Assembly (NCBI GenBank): GCA_023150495.1
Contig: JAKLKT010000049.1
Location: 1,716-13,287, forward strand
Reading direction: 5' to 3'
Source of the DNA: Planctomycetota bacterium
GTDB lineage: Bacteria; Planctomycetota; PLA2
DNA length: 11,572 bases
Shown here: one piece after another, positions 6,184 through 11,572 of the stretch
Layout of the letters: every line of letters begins with the position of its first letter
Numbering within the stretch: the first letter of the stretch is position 1
Translations under genes and position numbers: made by a program
The notes under the pieces: model-generated
Seen by the model: only the letters and a program-made list of their open reading frames with translations
Told to the model about the DNA's origin: nothing
Database searches by the model: none

Positions 6184-8634
6184 TCATGACGCCCCCGGAT
6201 CGACCTCGTCGACCAGGCCCTCGTCGATCTCGAGCTTCCGGCAGACCTCCTTCAGGCGCCTTCGGCGGTAGCCCCTCTCGAAGAGCGCGCGGAGCGCCCG
6301 GAGCTGGGCGTCGCGGCCGAGGGGGATGAGCACCTCCTTCTCGGCGCGCGAGAGGAAGGTGCCCATGAGGTTGTCGTTCTCGAACGCCTCCCACGCGAGC
6401 GGCACGTGCTCCTTCACGAAGGTGGCCATCGCCTCGCCGTAGGCGCGCACCTCGAGCTGCGCGTGCGGGTCCATGCGGAGCTTCAGGAAGTGCAGGAGGT
6501 TGTGGAGGTCGATCTTCCAGTACCACTCCGTGTACATCGAGAGCGGCAGCACGCTCCGCGCGATCTCGCGCGCGACGCCCTCCTCGAGGAGCCTCTGGTA
6601 GAGGCCGTAGCAGCGCTCGTTGTGCTCGCGGTAGGTCGCGCGGATCTTCTCGAGCCGCGCCTTCCGCTCGGGGAAGAGGTCGAGGAGGAGCTCCGTGCAC
6701 CGCACGTAGCTCTCGGACGGCAGCGCGTCGCCGCCGAGGAACGCGGAGCGGTGCGCGGGGTCCTCGAGCGCGGTGCGCGAGATGCCCTTGCCCTCGCGGA
6801 CGAGGACCGCGGGCGCCTTCGCGACGAACGCGCACGGCTCCTTGCGCTGCGGCGCCGCCTCGGCGAGCTCCTTCAGGAGGTCGGCGCGGCCCTGGCGGTT
6901 GACGGTGTCCTGTTCGGCGATGGCGCCGAGGTCGGGCACCCAGAACCGGTCGGGGACGAGGGAGTATCTCCCGCTGTACTCGTTCACGGAGTTGTGGACG
7001 ATGAAGCCGTTCGCCACGAAGTTGTGGAACGGCCCCGTTACCTCGAGGTCGTAGGTCATCTCCTCGCCCGCGTACTCGATCCGGGAGACCCTCGACCATT
7101 CACGGGACAGCCGCTGGACCGCGGGCCTCCGCTTGCGCACGTCCCGTACGCCCCTGCCGGGGTGTCGCGCCCAGAAACCTGCCAAGGGGCGTCCTGCCTG
7201 CCAGTCGCGGAGGAGCTCGATCTCGAGATCCAGACGATGCAGGTCCGTGTGGCACGTCCTGCATAGCGACGTGAGCTTCGACGGGTCTCGCGCAGCGCTC
7301 GCGTTGTGCCACACCGGGTCGATGTGGTGCGCGTGGAGGTGCTCCTTCGAGCCGCAGAGGACGCACCGGAAACCGTTCCGGGCATGCACGCGGGCGCCCT
7401 GCTCCCGCGTCCACCGCCCGATGTTGGCGCGGTCCGGGGTGACTCCGCCCTTCCAGAAGTTCGACCTCGGCCCGCTCCGGGCCTGCCGGATGCTGCGAAG
7501 CCACTGCTCCGTGTACACACGAGGACGCAGAGTGCGCTTCTGTCCCCGCTGCGCTCGCCCGGAGAGCCGGGATCGCTCGGAGGACGTGAACTGGAGACGA
7601 TGCTCCTTGAGGGCCTTCCGGATCGTGTGGTAGGACACGCCGGCACGTTCCGCCATCTCGGGGATGCTGGCGCCCGCGTCGCGCTGCGCGCGCAGCCAGT
7701 CCGGACTCCTGTGCCGGGGCACGCCGTTGACGGCAAACGCCGGAGCGTCTCCGGTCCAAGTCACCCCTCCATCCGGCCGAAGACGGAGACTCGTAGCTTG
7801 CTCCAATGTCATCCAGCCACGCTCGGTCAGGCAGCGGTGGTCCTTGGTCATCTTGACCTGATAACCGTTCTCCAGCGTGACGCGGAACACCGGTCGGATT
7901 CCCGTCTCCCATATGTCCGCAATGGACGTGTGAGCGATTTCACCGGAGCGCTCATCGCACATCCTGAGCCTCATGCGACGGAGACGGTCGCGAATCGGGA
8001 CGGCCCGCTTCGTACGACGCTGGGCCCAAGCGTGCCAGGCGGAGCCGTGAACGTAGGTGCGCCCCCCTTGGTGCTCCCCATCGAGATGGCCGCGTTTCAC
8101 CATCGCGCGGAGATTCTCTTCGTAGCGATCCACGAGCCGCGCAAGCTCGGGGATCGTGTAGCGCAGCTCGGGATCCACACGTTCGAGGTGCGTGGGCTTC
8201 CGCTTGGCGCCGCCGAGTGCCGGCTGCGTCCCCTCATGCCAGAGCCGATGGAACGCGGCGATGGTTCTCGGGAAGTGCTGACGGCGCCCGCGCCTCTCGG
8301 CCCCCGGCAGATCGAAGCTGAGCACGGTGTCGCCGGCGAGGCACGCCGTGCGATGGCGGATGACCTGGCGCGCGATGAACACCGGCAGCCGCATGAGGAA
8401 CTTGAACTCGATCATCTCGTAGGGCGTCGTGTGCCTGTGGCGCATCAGGTAGCTGATGAGGGCCTTGTCGCTGCGCACCGTCTTCGTGCCCTTGCCGTAC
8501 GACACGCGCGCGGCCTGGACGATCGACGCGTCGTTCCCCATCACGTCCACGAGTGCCACGAACCCCTTGTCGAGCACGCGCCGGCAGGGCAGCTCGACGG
8601 GGAACTCGGGGTTCTCGTGCAGCTCCTCGGTCAC
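6184..8634 (-). CDS. thyX: FAD-dependent thymidylate synthase ThyX precursor interrupted by an intein
   Basis: The 816-residue precursor yields a 365-residue ThyX after splicing. ThyX makes dTMP from dUMP using methylenetetrahydrofolate, FAD and NADPH. The N-extein (1-97) includes IVQAARVSYGKGTKTV and HRHTTPYEMIEFKF and ends RQVIRHRTA. The C-extein (549-816) begins SVNEYSGRYS, so splicing rebuilds the signature RHRTASVNEYSGRYS. Further matches are EIARSVLPLSMYTEWYWKID and LLHFLKLRMDPHAQLEVRAYG. At 365 residues it exceeds the usual 220-300, owing to about 80 extra residues at roughly 579-658 and a long C-terminal tail. GTG at 8634 is chosen because it overlaps the upstream stop as GTGA and gives a normal N-terminus (VTEELHENPEFPVEL); there is no Shine-Dalgarno, implying coupling. 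No thyA is visible in the window. Confidence 0.95.
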   Translation of the reverse strand: MTEELHENPEFPVELPCRRVLDKGFVALVDVMGNDASIVQAARVSYGKGTKTVRSDKALISYLMRHRHTTPYEMIEFKFLMRLPVFIARQVIRHRTACLAGDTVLSFDLPGAERRGRRQHFPRTIAAFHRLWHEGTQPALGGAKRKPTHLERVDPELRYTIPELARLVDRYEENLRAMVKRGHLDGEHQGGRTYVHGSAWHAWAQRRTKRAVPIRDRLRRMRLRMCDERSGEIAHTSIADIWETGIRPVFRVTLENGYQVKMTKDHRCLTERGWMTLEQATSLRLRPDGGVTWTGDAPAFAVNGVPRHRSPDWLRAQRDAGASIPEMAERAGVSYHTIRKALKEHRLQFTSSERSRLSGRAQRGQKRTLRPRVYTEQWLRSIRQARSGPRSNFWKGGVTPDRANIGRWTREQGARVHARNGFRCVLCGSKEHLHAHHIDPVWHNASAARDPSKLTSLCRTCHTDLHRLDLEIELLRDWQAGRPLAGFWARHPGRGVRDVRKRRPAVQRLSREWSRVSRIEYAGEEMTYDLEVTGPFHNFVANGFIVHNSVNEYSGRYSLVPDRFWVPDLGAIAEQDTVNRQGRADLLKELAEAAPQRKEPCAFVAKAPAVLVREGKGISRTALEDPAHRSAFLGGDALPSESYVRCTELLLDLFPERKARLEKIRATYREHNERCYGLYQRLLEEGVAREIARSVLPLSMYTEWYWKIDLHNLLHFLKLRMDPHAQLEVRAYGEAMATFVKEHVPLAWEAFENDNLMGTFLSRAEKEVLIPLGRDAQLRALRALFERGYRRRRLKEVCRKLEIDEGLVDEVDPGAS
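6661..6900 (-). other. About 80-residue insertion in the ThyX C-extein
   Basis: Residues about 579-658 of the precursor separate NRQGRADLL from ATYREHNERCYGLYQRLLEEG, segments that lie much closer together in typical ThyX. The inserted part is charged and mostly helical-looking (KEPCAFVAKAPAVLVREGKG, GGDALPSESYVRCTELLLDL). No splicing signals are seen, so it should remain in the mature enzyme. Its role is unknown. The boundaries are estimated from memory of the family. Confidence 0.55.
7234..7383 (-). other. HNH nuclease domain of the intein
   Basis: Intein residues 321-370 show C327-x2-C330, the catalytic HHIDP (H339, H340), H346-N347, and C361-x2-C364-H365 with H369. This is the zinc-stabilised HNH (beta-beta-alpha-metal) pattern. 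All expected residues are intact, so DNA cleavage, probably homing into intein-free thyX alleles, is plausible. Confidence 0.88.
7594..7668 (-). other. Helix-turn-helix DNA-binding segment of the intein
   Basis: Intein residues 226-250 (SIPEMAERAGVSYHTIRKAL and following) match a helix-turn-helix: SIPEMAERA, the turn GVS, and recognition helix YHTIRKALKEH. It sits about 75 residues before the HNH domain and probably contributes target-site recognition. Confidence 0.7.
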
Positions 8635-9590
8635 GGGACGACAACGACCTTCCCGAAGACGGCGCGATCCGCTAGGCGCTCGTGCGCCTTCCGTATCTCG
8701 TCGAGCCGGAACACCGAATCGATCACGGGCTTCAGCCGCCCCGCTTCGACGTGCCCGAGGACCGTCCTCAGCTCCTCGGGCGTGCCCATGGTAGAGCCCA
8801 GAAAGGACAGGCTCCTGAAGAAGAGGTGGCGGAGGTCGAACCTGATCTCGTGTCCCGTCGTGCCGCCGCACGTGACGAGCCGGCCGCCGCGCTTGAGCAC
8901 GGAGACCGAGCCCTCCCAGGTCGCGGGCCCGACGTGGTCCACGACGACGTCCACGCCCGCCTTCCCCGCGATGCCCCTCGCGGCGCGCACGAAGTCCTCG
9001 TAGGGAATCGCCGCGTCCGCGCCGAGGCCGAGCACGCGCCGGCGCTTCTCCTCCGTCGACGCGGTCGCGATCACGCGGGCGCCGAGCATCTTCGCCATCT
9101 GCACGCACGCGACGCCGACGCCCGAGCCCGCCGCGTGCACGAGCACCCACTCGCCCGGCTGCACCTGCGCGCGCCGCGTGAGCATCGCCCACGCGGTGAG
9201 GAACGTGAGCGGCCACGCGGCCGCCTCCTCCCACGAGAGGCGCTTCGGCTTCGGCAGGACGTTCTCGCGCGGCACGACGATGTACTCGGCGCAGGTGCCG
9301 TCGCGGGTCTCGCCGAGGATCCCGTAGTCCTTGTCGAGCGGGTGGCCGAGGCCGGGAGCGAGGACGACCTCCTCGCCCGCGTCGGTCGTGCCCGCGCCGT
9401 CGCAGCCGGGGATGATCGGCAGCGGGAACCGGAACCCCGGGATCCCGCGCCGCACCCAGGTGTCCAGGTGGTTCAGCGCCGCGGCCCTGATCCGCACGCG
9501 CACCTCGCCCTCGCGCAGCTCCGGGACCGCGCGCTCCTCGAGGAGGAGCTTCTCGTAGGAACCGTGCTCGCGGATGACGACGGCCTTCAC
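8631..9590 (-). CDS. MDR-family (zinc-type alcohol dehydrogenase-like) NAD(P)H oxidoreductase
   Basis: 319 residues from the GTG at 9590 (VKAVVIREHGSYEKLLLEER). The GroES-like N-terminal domain contains AALNHLDTWVRRGIPGFRFP and PIIPGCDGAG. The Rossmann domain has VLVHAAGSGVGVACVQMAKM and DVVVDHVGPATWEGS; the end is AVFGKVVVVP, typical of quinone-oxidoreductase-like MDRs. The structural-zinc loop with four cysteines is absent: GLGHPLDKDYGILGE runs directly on, and the catalytic-zinc GHE is GCD. It is therefore probably a zinc-free reductase of quinones or activated alkenes, although the substrate is unknown. No Shine-Dalgarno precedes the start, whereas TATACT lies 8 nt upstream. It overlaps thyX by GTGA and heads the oxidoreductase-thyX-hydratase group. 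Confidence 0.9.
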   Translation of the reverse strand: MKAVVIREHGSYEKLLLEERAVPELREGEVRVRIRAAALNHLDTWVRRGIPGFRFPLPIIPGCDGAGTTDAGEEVVLAPGLGHPLDKDYGILGETRDGTCAEYIVVPRENVLPKPKRLSWEEAAAWPLTFLTAWAMLTRRAQVQPGEWVLVHAAGSGVGVACVQMAKMLGARVIATASTEEKRRRVLGLGADAAIPYEDFVRAARGIAGKAGVDVVVDHVGPATWEGSVSVLKRGGRLVTCGGTTGHEIRFDLRHLFFRSLSFLGSTMGTPEELRTVLGHVEAGRLKPVIDSVFRLDEIRKAHERLADRAVFGKVVVVP

Positions 9591-9598
9591 GGGTGGAG

Positions 9599-9604
9599 AG
9601 TATA
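9599..9604 (-). promoter_or_regulatory. Putative -10 box for a leaderless oxidoreductase-thyX transcript
   Basis: TATACT on the minus strand ends 8 nt before the GTG at 9590. The intervening CTCTCCACCC has no Shine-Dalgarno, so the transcript may begin at the start codon. Only a weak -35 candidate (TTCCGC, 18 bp upstream) is visible. Confidence 0.5.
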
Positions 9605-9635
9605 GGGAGGGCGCGGAACTTCGCGGAATCCTCCG

Positions 9636-9672
9636 CGGGGGGGCTCCGGGGGCGGCCCCCGGAGCCCCCCCG
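9636..9672. repeat. 37-bp near-perfect palindrome built from two inverted repeat copies (D1, D2)
   Basis: Two 18-bp arms (9636-9653 and 9655-9672) are perfect inverted complements around a single G. They contain the 15-bp repeat forward at 9639-9653 and reversed at 9655-9669. It lies between two divergently transcribed genes, so it is not placed as a terminator for either; a promoter-proximal structure or a mobile palindromic element is possible. Confidence 0.85.
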
Positions 9673-9704
9673 GCTTCGGAACGCGAGTCGCTAGGGCTCC
9701 CGGC

Positions 9705-10169
9705 ATGGAGCAGTCTGCCCTCATCTCCACCCTGAACGAGCTTCTCGACGCCCTCGAGGACGGCCACGCGGGCTACCAGGTCGCGGCCCAGGGGCTCAAG
9801 GACACGAAGATGAAGCGCGCGCTCGGCCAGATCGCGCTCGAGCGGAAGGGGCTCTCGGAGGAGATGCGCGAGGAGATCCTCCGGCGCGGGGCCCCGCCGC
9901 ACACGCGCGGCACGGTGAAGGGCGCGCTCCACCGCGGCTGGATCCAGATGAAGGAGCTCGGGCGCGCGGCGCCCGGGGCGATTCTCGAGGAGTGCGGCCG
10001 CGGCGAGGCCGCCTCGATCAAGCTCTACAAGGAGGCCCTGACGAAGGACCTCCCGCCGGAGGCGCGCAAGCTCGTGGCGCTCCAGCTCGACAAGATCACC
10101 GCCGCCCGCGAGCGCGTGCTGGAGCTCCGCAGGTCAACGGTTGACCTGGAGAGCGGCCCGAAGTCGTAG
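9705..10169 (+). CDS. DUF2383 / PA2169-type four-helix-bundle (ferritin-like) protein
   Basis: A 154-residue, almost wholly alpha-helical cytosolic protein. The helices are separated by short turns: residues 1-30 (SALISTLNELLDALEDGHAG, then YQVAAQGL), 34-61, 77-107 (AILEECGRGEAASIKLYKEA lies here) and 117-143. The DALEDGHAGY and ECGRGEAA-LYKEAL patterns resemble the DUF2383 ferritin-like family, where glutamates and histidines on the helices could bind metal. The function of this family is unknown; roles in stress or metal handling have been suggested for relatives. A Shine-Dalgarno is not obvious (CTAGGGCTCCCGGC precedes ATG). It is transcribed away from the oxidoreductase gene and towards the second hydratase gene. 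Confidence 0.75.
   Translation: MEQSALISTLNELLDALEDGHAGYQVAAQGLKDTKMKRALGQIALERKGLSEEMREEILRRGAPPHTRGTVKGALHRGWIQMKELGRAAPGAILEECGRGEAASIKLYKEALTKDLPPEARKLVALQLDKITAARERVLELRRSTVDLESGPKS
10130..10148. repeat. Short palindrome CAGGTCAA-CGG-TTGACCTG at the end of the DUF2383-type gene
   Basis: A perfect 8-bp inverted repeat with a 3-nt centre, within the last coding residues (RRSTVDL) and 21 bp before the end of the gene. It is unusually AT-containing for this DNA and has the form of an operator or small hairpin. No function can be assigned. Confidence 0.45.
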
Positions 10170-10194
10170 CGGCGCAAGGAGTTGCGGGGAGCGG

Positions 10195-10216
10195 GGTGCG
10201 CCAGCGGTGGCGCACC
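10195..10216. terminator. Hairpin in convergent gap, possible terminator
   Basis: GGTGCGCCA and TGGCGCACC form a perfect 9-bp stem around GCGG, 25 bp after the DUF2383-type stop. No T-run follows, so termination is inferred only from its place between converging genes. Confidence 0.5.
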
Positions 10217-10232
10217 GGCCGCGGAAACGAAC

Positions 10233-10261
10233 GGGCTCCGGGAACGGCCCCCGGAGCCCCC
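10233..10261. terminator. Repeat-derived hairpin in convergent gap, possible bidirectional terminator (copy E)
   Basis: GGGCTCCGGG (10233-10242) pairs with CCCGGAGCCC (10250-10259) around AACGGCC. The right side contains the exact 15-bp repeat in reverse (10247-10261); the left arm is a shortened copy. It lies 23 bp beyond the 3' end of the minus-strand hydratase gene. A terminator use is inferred from position. Confidence 0.6.
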
Positions 10262-10284
10262 TCGCAGCGCGGAAGCGGACGAGC

Positions 10285-11079
10285 CTACTTCCCGGTGAAC
10301 TGCGGCTTCTGCTTCTCGACGTAGGCGTTGAGGCCGATCTTCGCGTCCGCCGACGAGAAGAGCTTCGCCTGCAGCTCGCGCTCGAGCGCGAGGCCGTACT
10401 CGAGCGGGATCTCGAGGCCGCTCTGCACCGACCGCTTGATGTGGCCGACCGCCATCGACGCCTTGTGCGGCGGGCAGAACTGGCGCGCGTAGTCGTAGAC
10501 CTTGCGCATGAACTCGTCCGCGTTCGCGCCCTCGAAGATCTTGTTCACGATCCCGAGCTGCTGCGCCTCCTCGAAGTCGAAGTTCCTGCCCTCGGTCATG
10601 ATCTCGATCGACTTCGACTTGCCCACGAGGCGCGCGAGCCGCTGGGTGCCGCCCGTCCCGGGCAGCACGCCGAGCGCCACCTCGGGGAGCCCGATCTTGC
10701 CGCCGCCCTTGCGCGCGATGCGGAGGTCGCACGCCATCGCGTACTCGAGGCCGCCGCCGACGCAGTGCCCGTTGATCGCCGCGATCGTGAGCTTCGGCGT
10801 CTGCTCGAGCCGCGACAGCGTCTCGTTCGCGTGGAGGCAGAAGTAGTACTTGAAGACCGGATCGGCCTTCTGGAGCATGTTGATGTTCGCGCCCGCGCAG
10901 AAGAACTTCTCGCCCGCGCCGCGGATCACGATCACGTGCACGCCCGTGTCGAACCGCGCCTTCAGGATGCACTCGTCCACCGCGCGGTTCATCTCGTACG
11001 TGTAGCAGTTGACCGTCGCGTCATCGAGGGTGATGGTGGCGACGCCGTCCTTGGCCTCGTAGCGGGCAAGCTCGCTCAT
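10285..11079 (-). CDS. Enoyl-CoA hydratase/isomerase family protein (second paralogue)
   Basis: 264 residues of the crotonase fold, distinct in sequence from the hydratase at 5391-6164. The first oxyanion segment reads KFFCAGANINML (58-69). GHCVGGGLEYAMACDLRIA (104-122) carries E112, and GLPEVALGVLPGTGGTQRLA carries E133; both hydratase glutamates are present. The cysteine-rich N-terminus (TVNCYTYEMNRAVDECILKA) and YYFCLHANETLSRLEQTPKL are unlike the first paralogue and suggest a different acyl-CoA substrate, which I cannot name. The start is supported by AAGGAG 9 nt upstream. It is 63 bp downstream of the membrane protein gene on the same strand and probably has its own promoter. Confidence 0.92.
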   Translation of the reverse strand: MSELARYEAKDGVATITLDDATVNCYTYEMNRAVDECILKARFDTGVHVIVIRGAGEKFFCAGANINMLQKADPVFKYYFCLHANETLSRLEQTPKLTIAAINGHCVGGGLEYAMACDLRIARKGGGKIGLPEVALGVLPGTGGTQRLARLVGKSKSIEIMTEGRNFDFEEAQQLGIVNKIFEGANADEFMRKVYDYARQFCPPHKASMAVGHIKRSVQSGLEIPLEYGLALERELQAKLFSSADAKIGLNAYVEKQKPQFTGK

Positions 11080-11088
11080 GGTTCCGTT

Positions 11089-11109
11089 CTCCTTAGGCGC
11101 GGAATCCTA
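11089..11109 (-). promoter_or_regulatory. Shine-Dalgarno and putative -10 box of the second hydratase gene
   Basis: AAGGAG (11094-11089) stands 9 nt before the ATG at 11079. TAGGAT (11109-11104) lies just upstream and could be a -10 box, giving a very short leader; no clear -35 element is seen. Confidence 0.5.
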
Positions 11110-11142
11110 TCAGACGTGGGAAGGGAGGGGGCGCGGGGGAAC

Positions 11143-11572
11143 CTACGCCGAAAGGGCGCACAGGGCGGCGCCCCACGCCATGGAAAACGTCAGCCACCGC
11201 CCCCACGCCGCCATCCGCCAGAGGAAGCGCCACTCGGACTCCCAACGCGGATCCGGATCCGCGGCGAGCCGCTTCGTCGCCGCGTCGAGCGAGGGCAGGA
11301 GCACCGCGCGGTCGTAGAGGCTCACGGTCGCCATCAGCGCGACGAAGCCCATGGCCGTGGCCCACGCCCAGCCGAAGCCGGTCCGCCCGACGAACAGCGC
11401 GACGGCGCCGAGCGCGCCGGCCCACACGCCGACCACGTCCGAGAGCGCGAGCATCGGGTGGAGCGCGGTCCACGCGCGCTCGCGACCGAGGCGCCGCACG
11501 AGGAGCGGCGCGGCGAGCGCCGCGAGGCCGACGACGCCCCCCCACGTCCCCGCGAAGAGCACGAAGAGGAGC
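11143..11572 (-). CDS. Small integral membrane protein, 5' end missing
   Basis: The reading frame is open to the right edge, so the start is probably outside the window; the GTG at 11562 lies inside what looks like the first membrane helix. About 142 residues are visible. Four hydrophobic helices can be seen: LLFVLFAGTWGGVVGLAALA, a segment around VVGVWAGALGAVALFV, one around AWATAMGFVALMATVSL, and WGRWLTFSMAWGAALCALSA at the end. A charged cytoplasmic-type loop (DRAVLLPSLDAATKRLAADP) lies between helices 3 and 4. The layout recalls DUF4149/TMEM205-like proteins, but that match is only by impression. The function is unknown. Confidence 0.7.
   Translation of the reverse strand, partial: LLFVLFAGTWGGVVGLAALAAPLLVRRLGRERAWTALHPMLALSDVVGVWAGALGAVALFVGRTGFGWAWATAMGFVALMATVSLYDRAVLLPSLDAATKRLAADPDPRWESEWRFLWRMAAWGRWLTFSMAWGAALCALSA

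Larger units (their letters stand above)
6991..8343 (-). mobile_element. ThyX intein (451 residues) with HNH homing-endonuclease domain
   Basis: An in-frame protein-splicing element. Block A is C1-LAGDTVLSF. Block B is centred on T166-K-D-H169, after PVFRVTLENGYQVKM and before RCLTERGWMTL. Block F is YDLEVTGPFHNFVANG (431-446). Block G is FIVHN, with H450 and N451, followed by the +1 serine of ThyX. All residues needed for standard class 1 splicing are present. Between blocks B and F lie a predicted helix-turn-helix and an HNH nuclease domain rather than the commoner LAGLIDADG type. A to B spans about 165 residues, longer than usual, with an extra charged helical region at about 60-115. The DNA appears less strictly GC at third positions than its neighbours (for example 7890-8010), in keeping with horizontal movement. 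An intact reading frame and motifs suggest it is functional. Confidence 0.93.

Noticed and set aside
6187..6200. Partial match to the 15-bp repeat (GCCCCCGGA) near the thyX 3' end
   Set aside because: Only the first part matches, within the ordinary codons DPGAS; not counted as a copy.
6184..8634. Possibility that the insert in thyX is a separate HNH nuclease gene or an intron
   Set aside because: The reading frame is continuous through both junctions, and the Hint motifs (Cys1, TxxH, HN|S) are all present, so an intein explains it better.
7306..9003. Long plus-strand open frame antisense to the intein and oxidoreductase genes
   Set aside because: It lacks any recognisable motif and its composition is that of a reverse-strand shadow.
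8635..9234. Upstream extension of thyX inside the oxidoreductase gene
   Set aside because: The extension is Gly/Arg-rich out-of-frame translation of the oxidoreductase; ThyX homology begins just after the GTG that overlaps the oxidoreductase stop.
1..11572. tRNA, rRNA, CRISPR array, riboswitch or phage/defence island
   Set aside because: No clover-leaf, no regularly spaced repeats, no conserved riboswitch pattern and no integrase or defence genes were seen; the only mobile unit supported besides the short repeat is the intein.

Overview
The window is very GC-rich, protein-dense DNA with almost every third codon position G or C. It has no rRNA, tRNA, CRISPR array or insertion sequence. It looks like chromosome from a Gram-negative-type bacterium: there is a lipobox lipoprotein, ThyX-type thymidylate synthesis and several beta-oxidation enzymes. 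The lineage cannot be fixed from sequence alone; GC-rich soil or subsurface groups (deltaproteobacteria-like, Planctomycetota, Acidobacteriota and similar) are all possible. No intergenic gap exceeds about 125 bases.

Layout. Bases 1-2233 (minus strand) hold a 3-hydroxybutyryl-CoA dehydrogenase gene, a gene of unknown function with a faint HAD-like outline, and a Rid-family gene that runs off the left edge. A 39-bp divergent gap leads to plus-strand genes for an Fpg/Nei-type DNA glycosylase and a pirin, then a separately promoted lipoprotein whose stop codon interlocks with that of a convergent EEP-family nuclease/phosphatase gene. Bases 5391-9590 (minus strand) look like one transcript: an MDR-family oxidoreductase, thyX and an enoyl-CoA hydratase, with a GTGA overlap and a 19-nt gap between them. 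A divergent gap with a long GC palindrome precedes a plus-strand DUF2383-type four-helix protein gene. This converges, across two hairpins, on a second enoyl-CoA hydratase gene (minus). The right edge cuts a small membrane protein gene.

The standout is thyX. Its reading frame is interrupted by an in-frame 451-residue intein carrying an HNH nuclease domain and a predicted helix-turn-helix. It sits inside the catalytic RHRxxS motif, so that the motif serine is the +1 splicing residue. The spliced ThyX (365 residues) is itself unusually long, with an insertion of about 80 residues.

The second striking signal is a 15-bp repeat, GGGGGCTCCGGGGGC, found exactly six times at five loci. Two copies lie in frame inside genes (the glycosylase and the EEP gene), one lies alone between genes, and the others form or contribute to hairpins. 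Several starts also have a TANNNT box 6-8 nt before the start codon and no Shine-Dalgarno sequence, suggesting leaderless transcripts. The hydratases and the dehydrogenase fit acyl-CoA beta-oxidation; ThyX and the glycosylase serve DNA precursor supply and repair; no single pathway unites the window.
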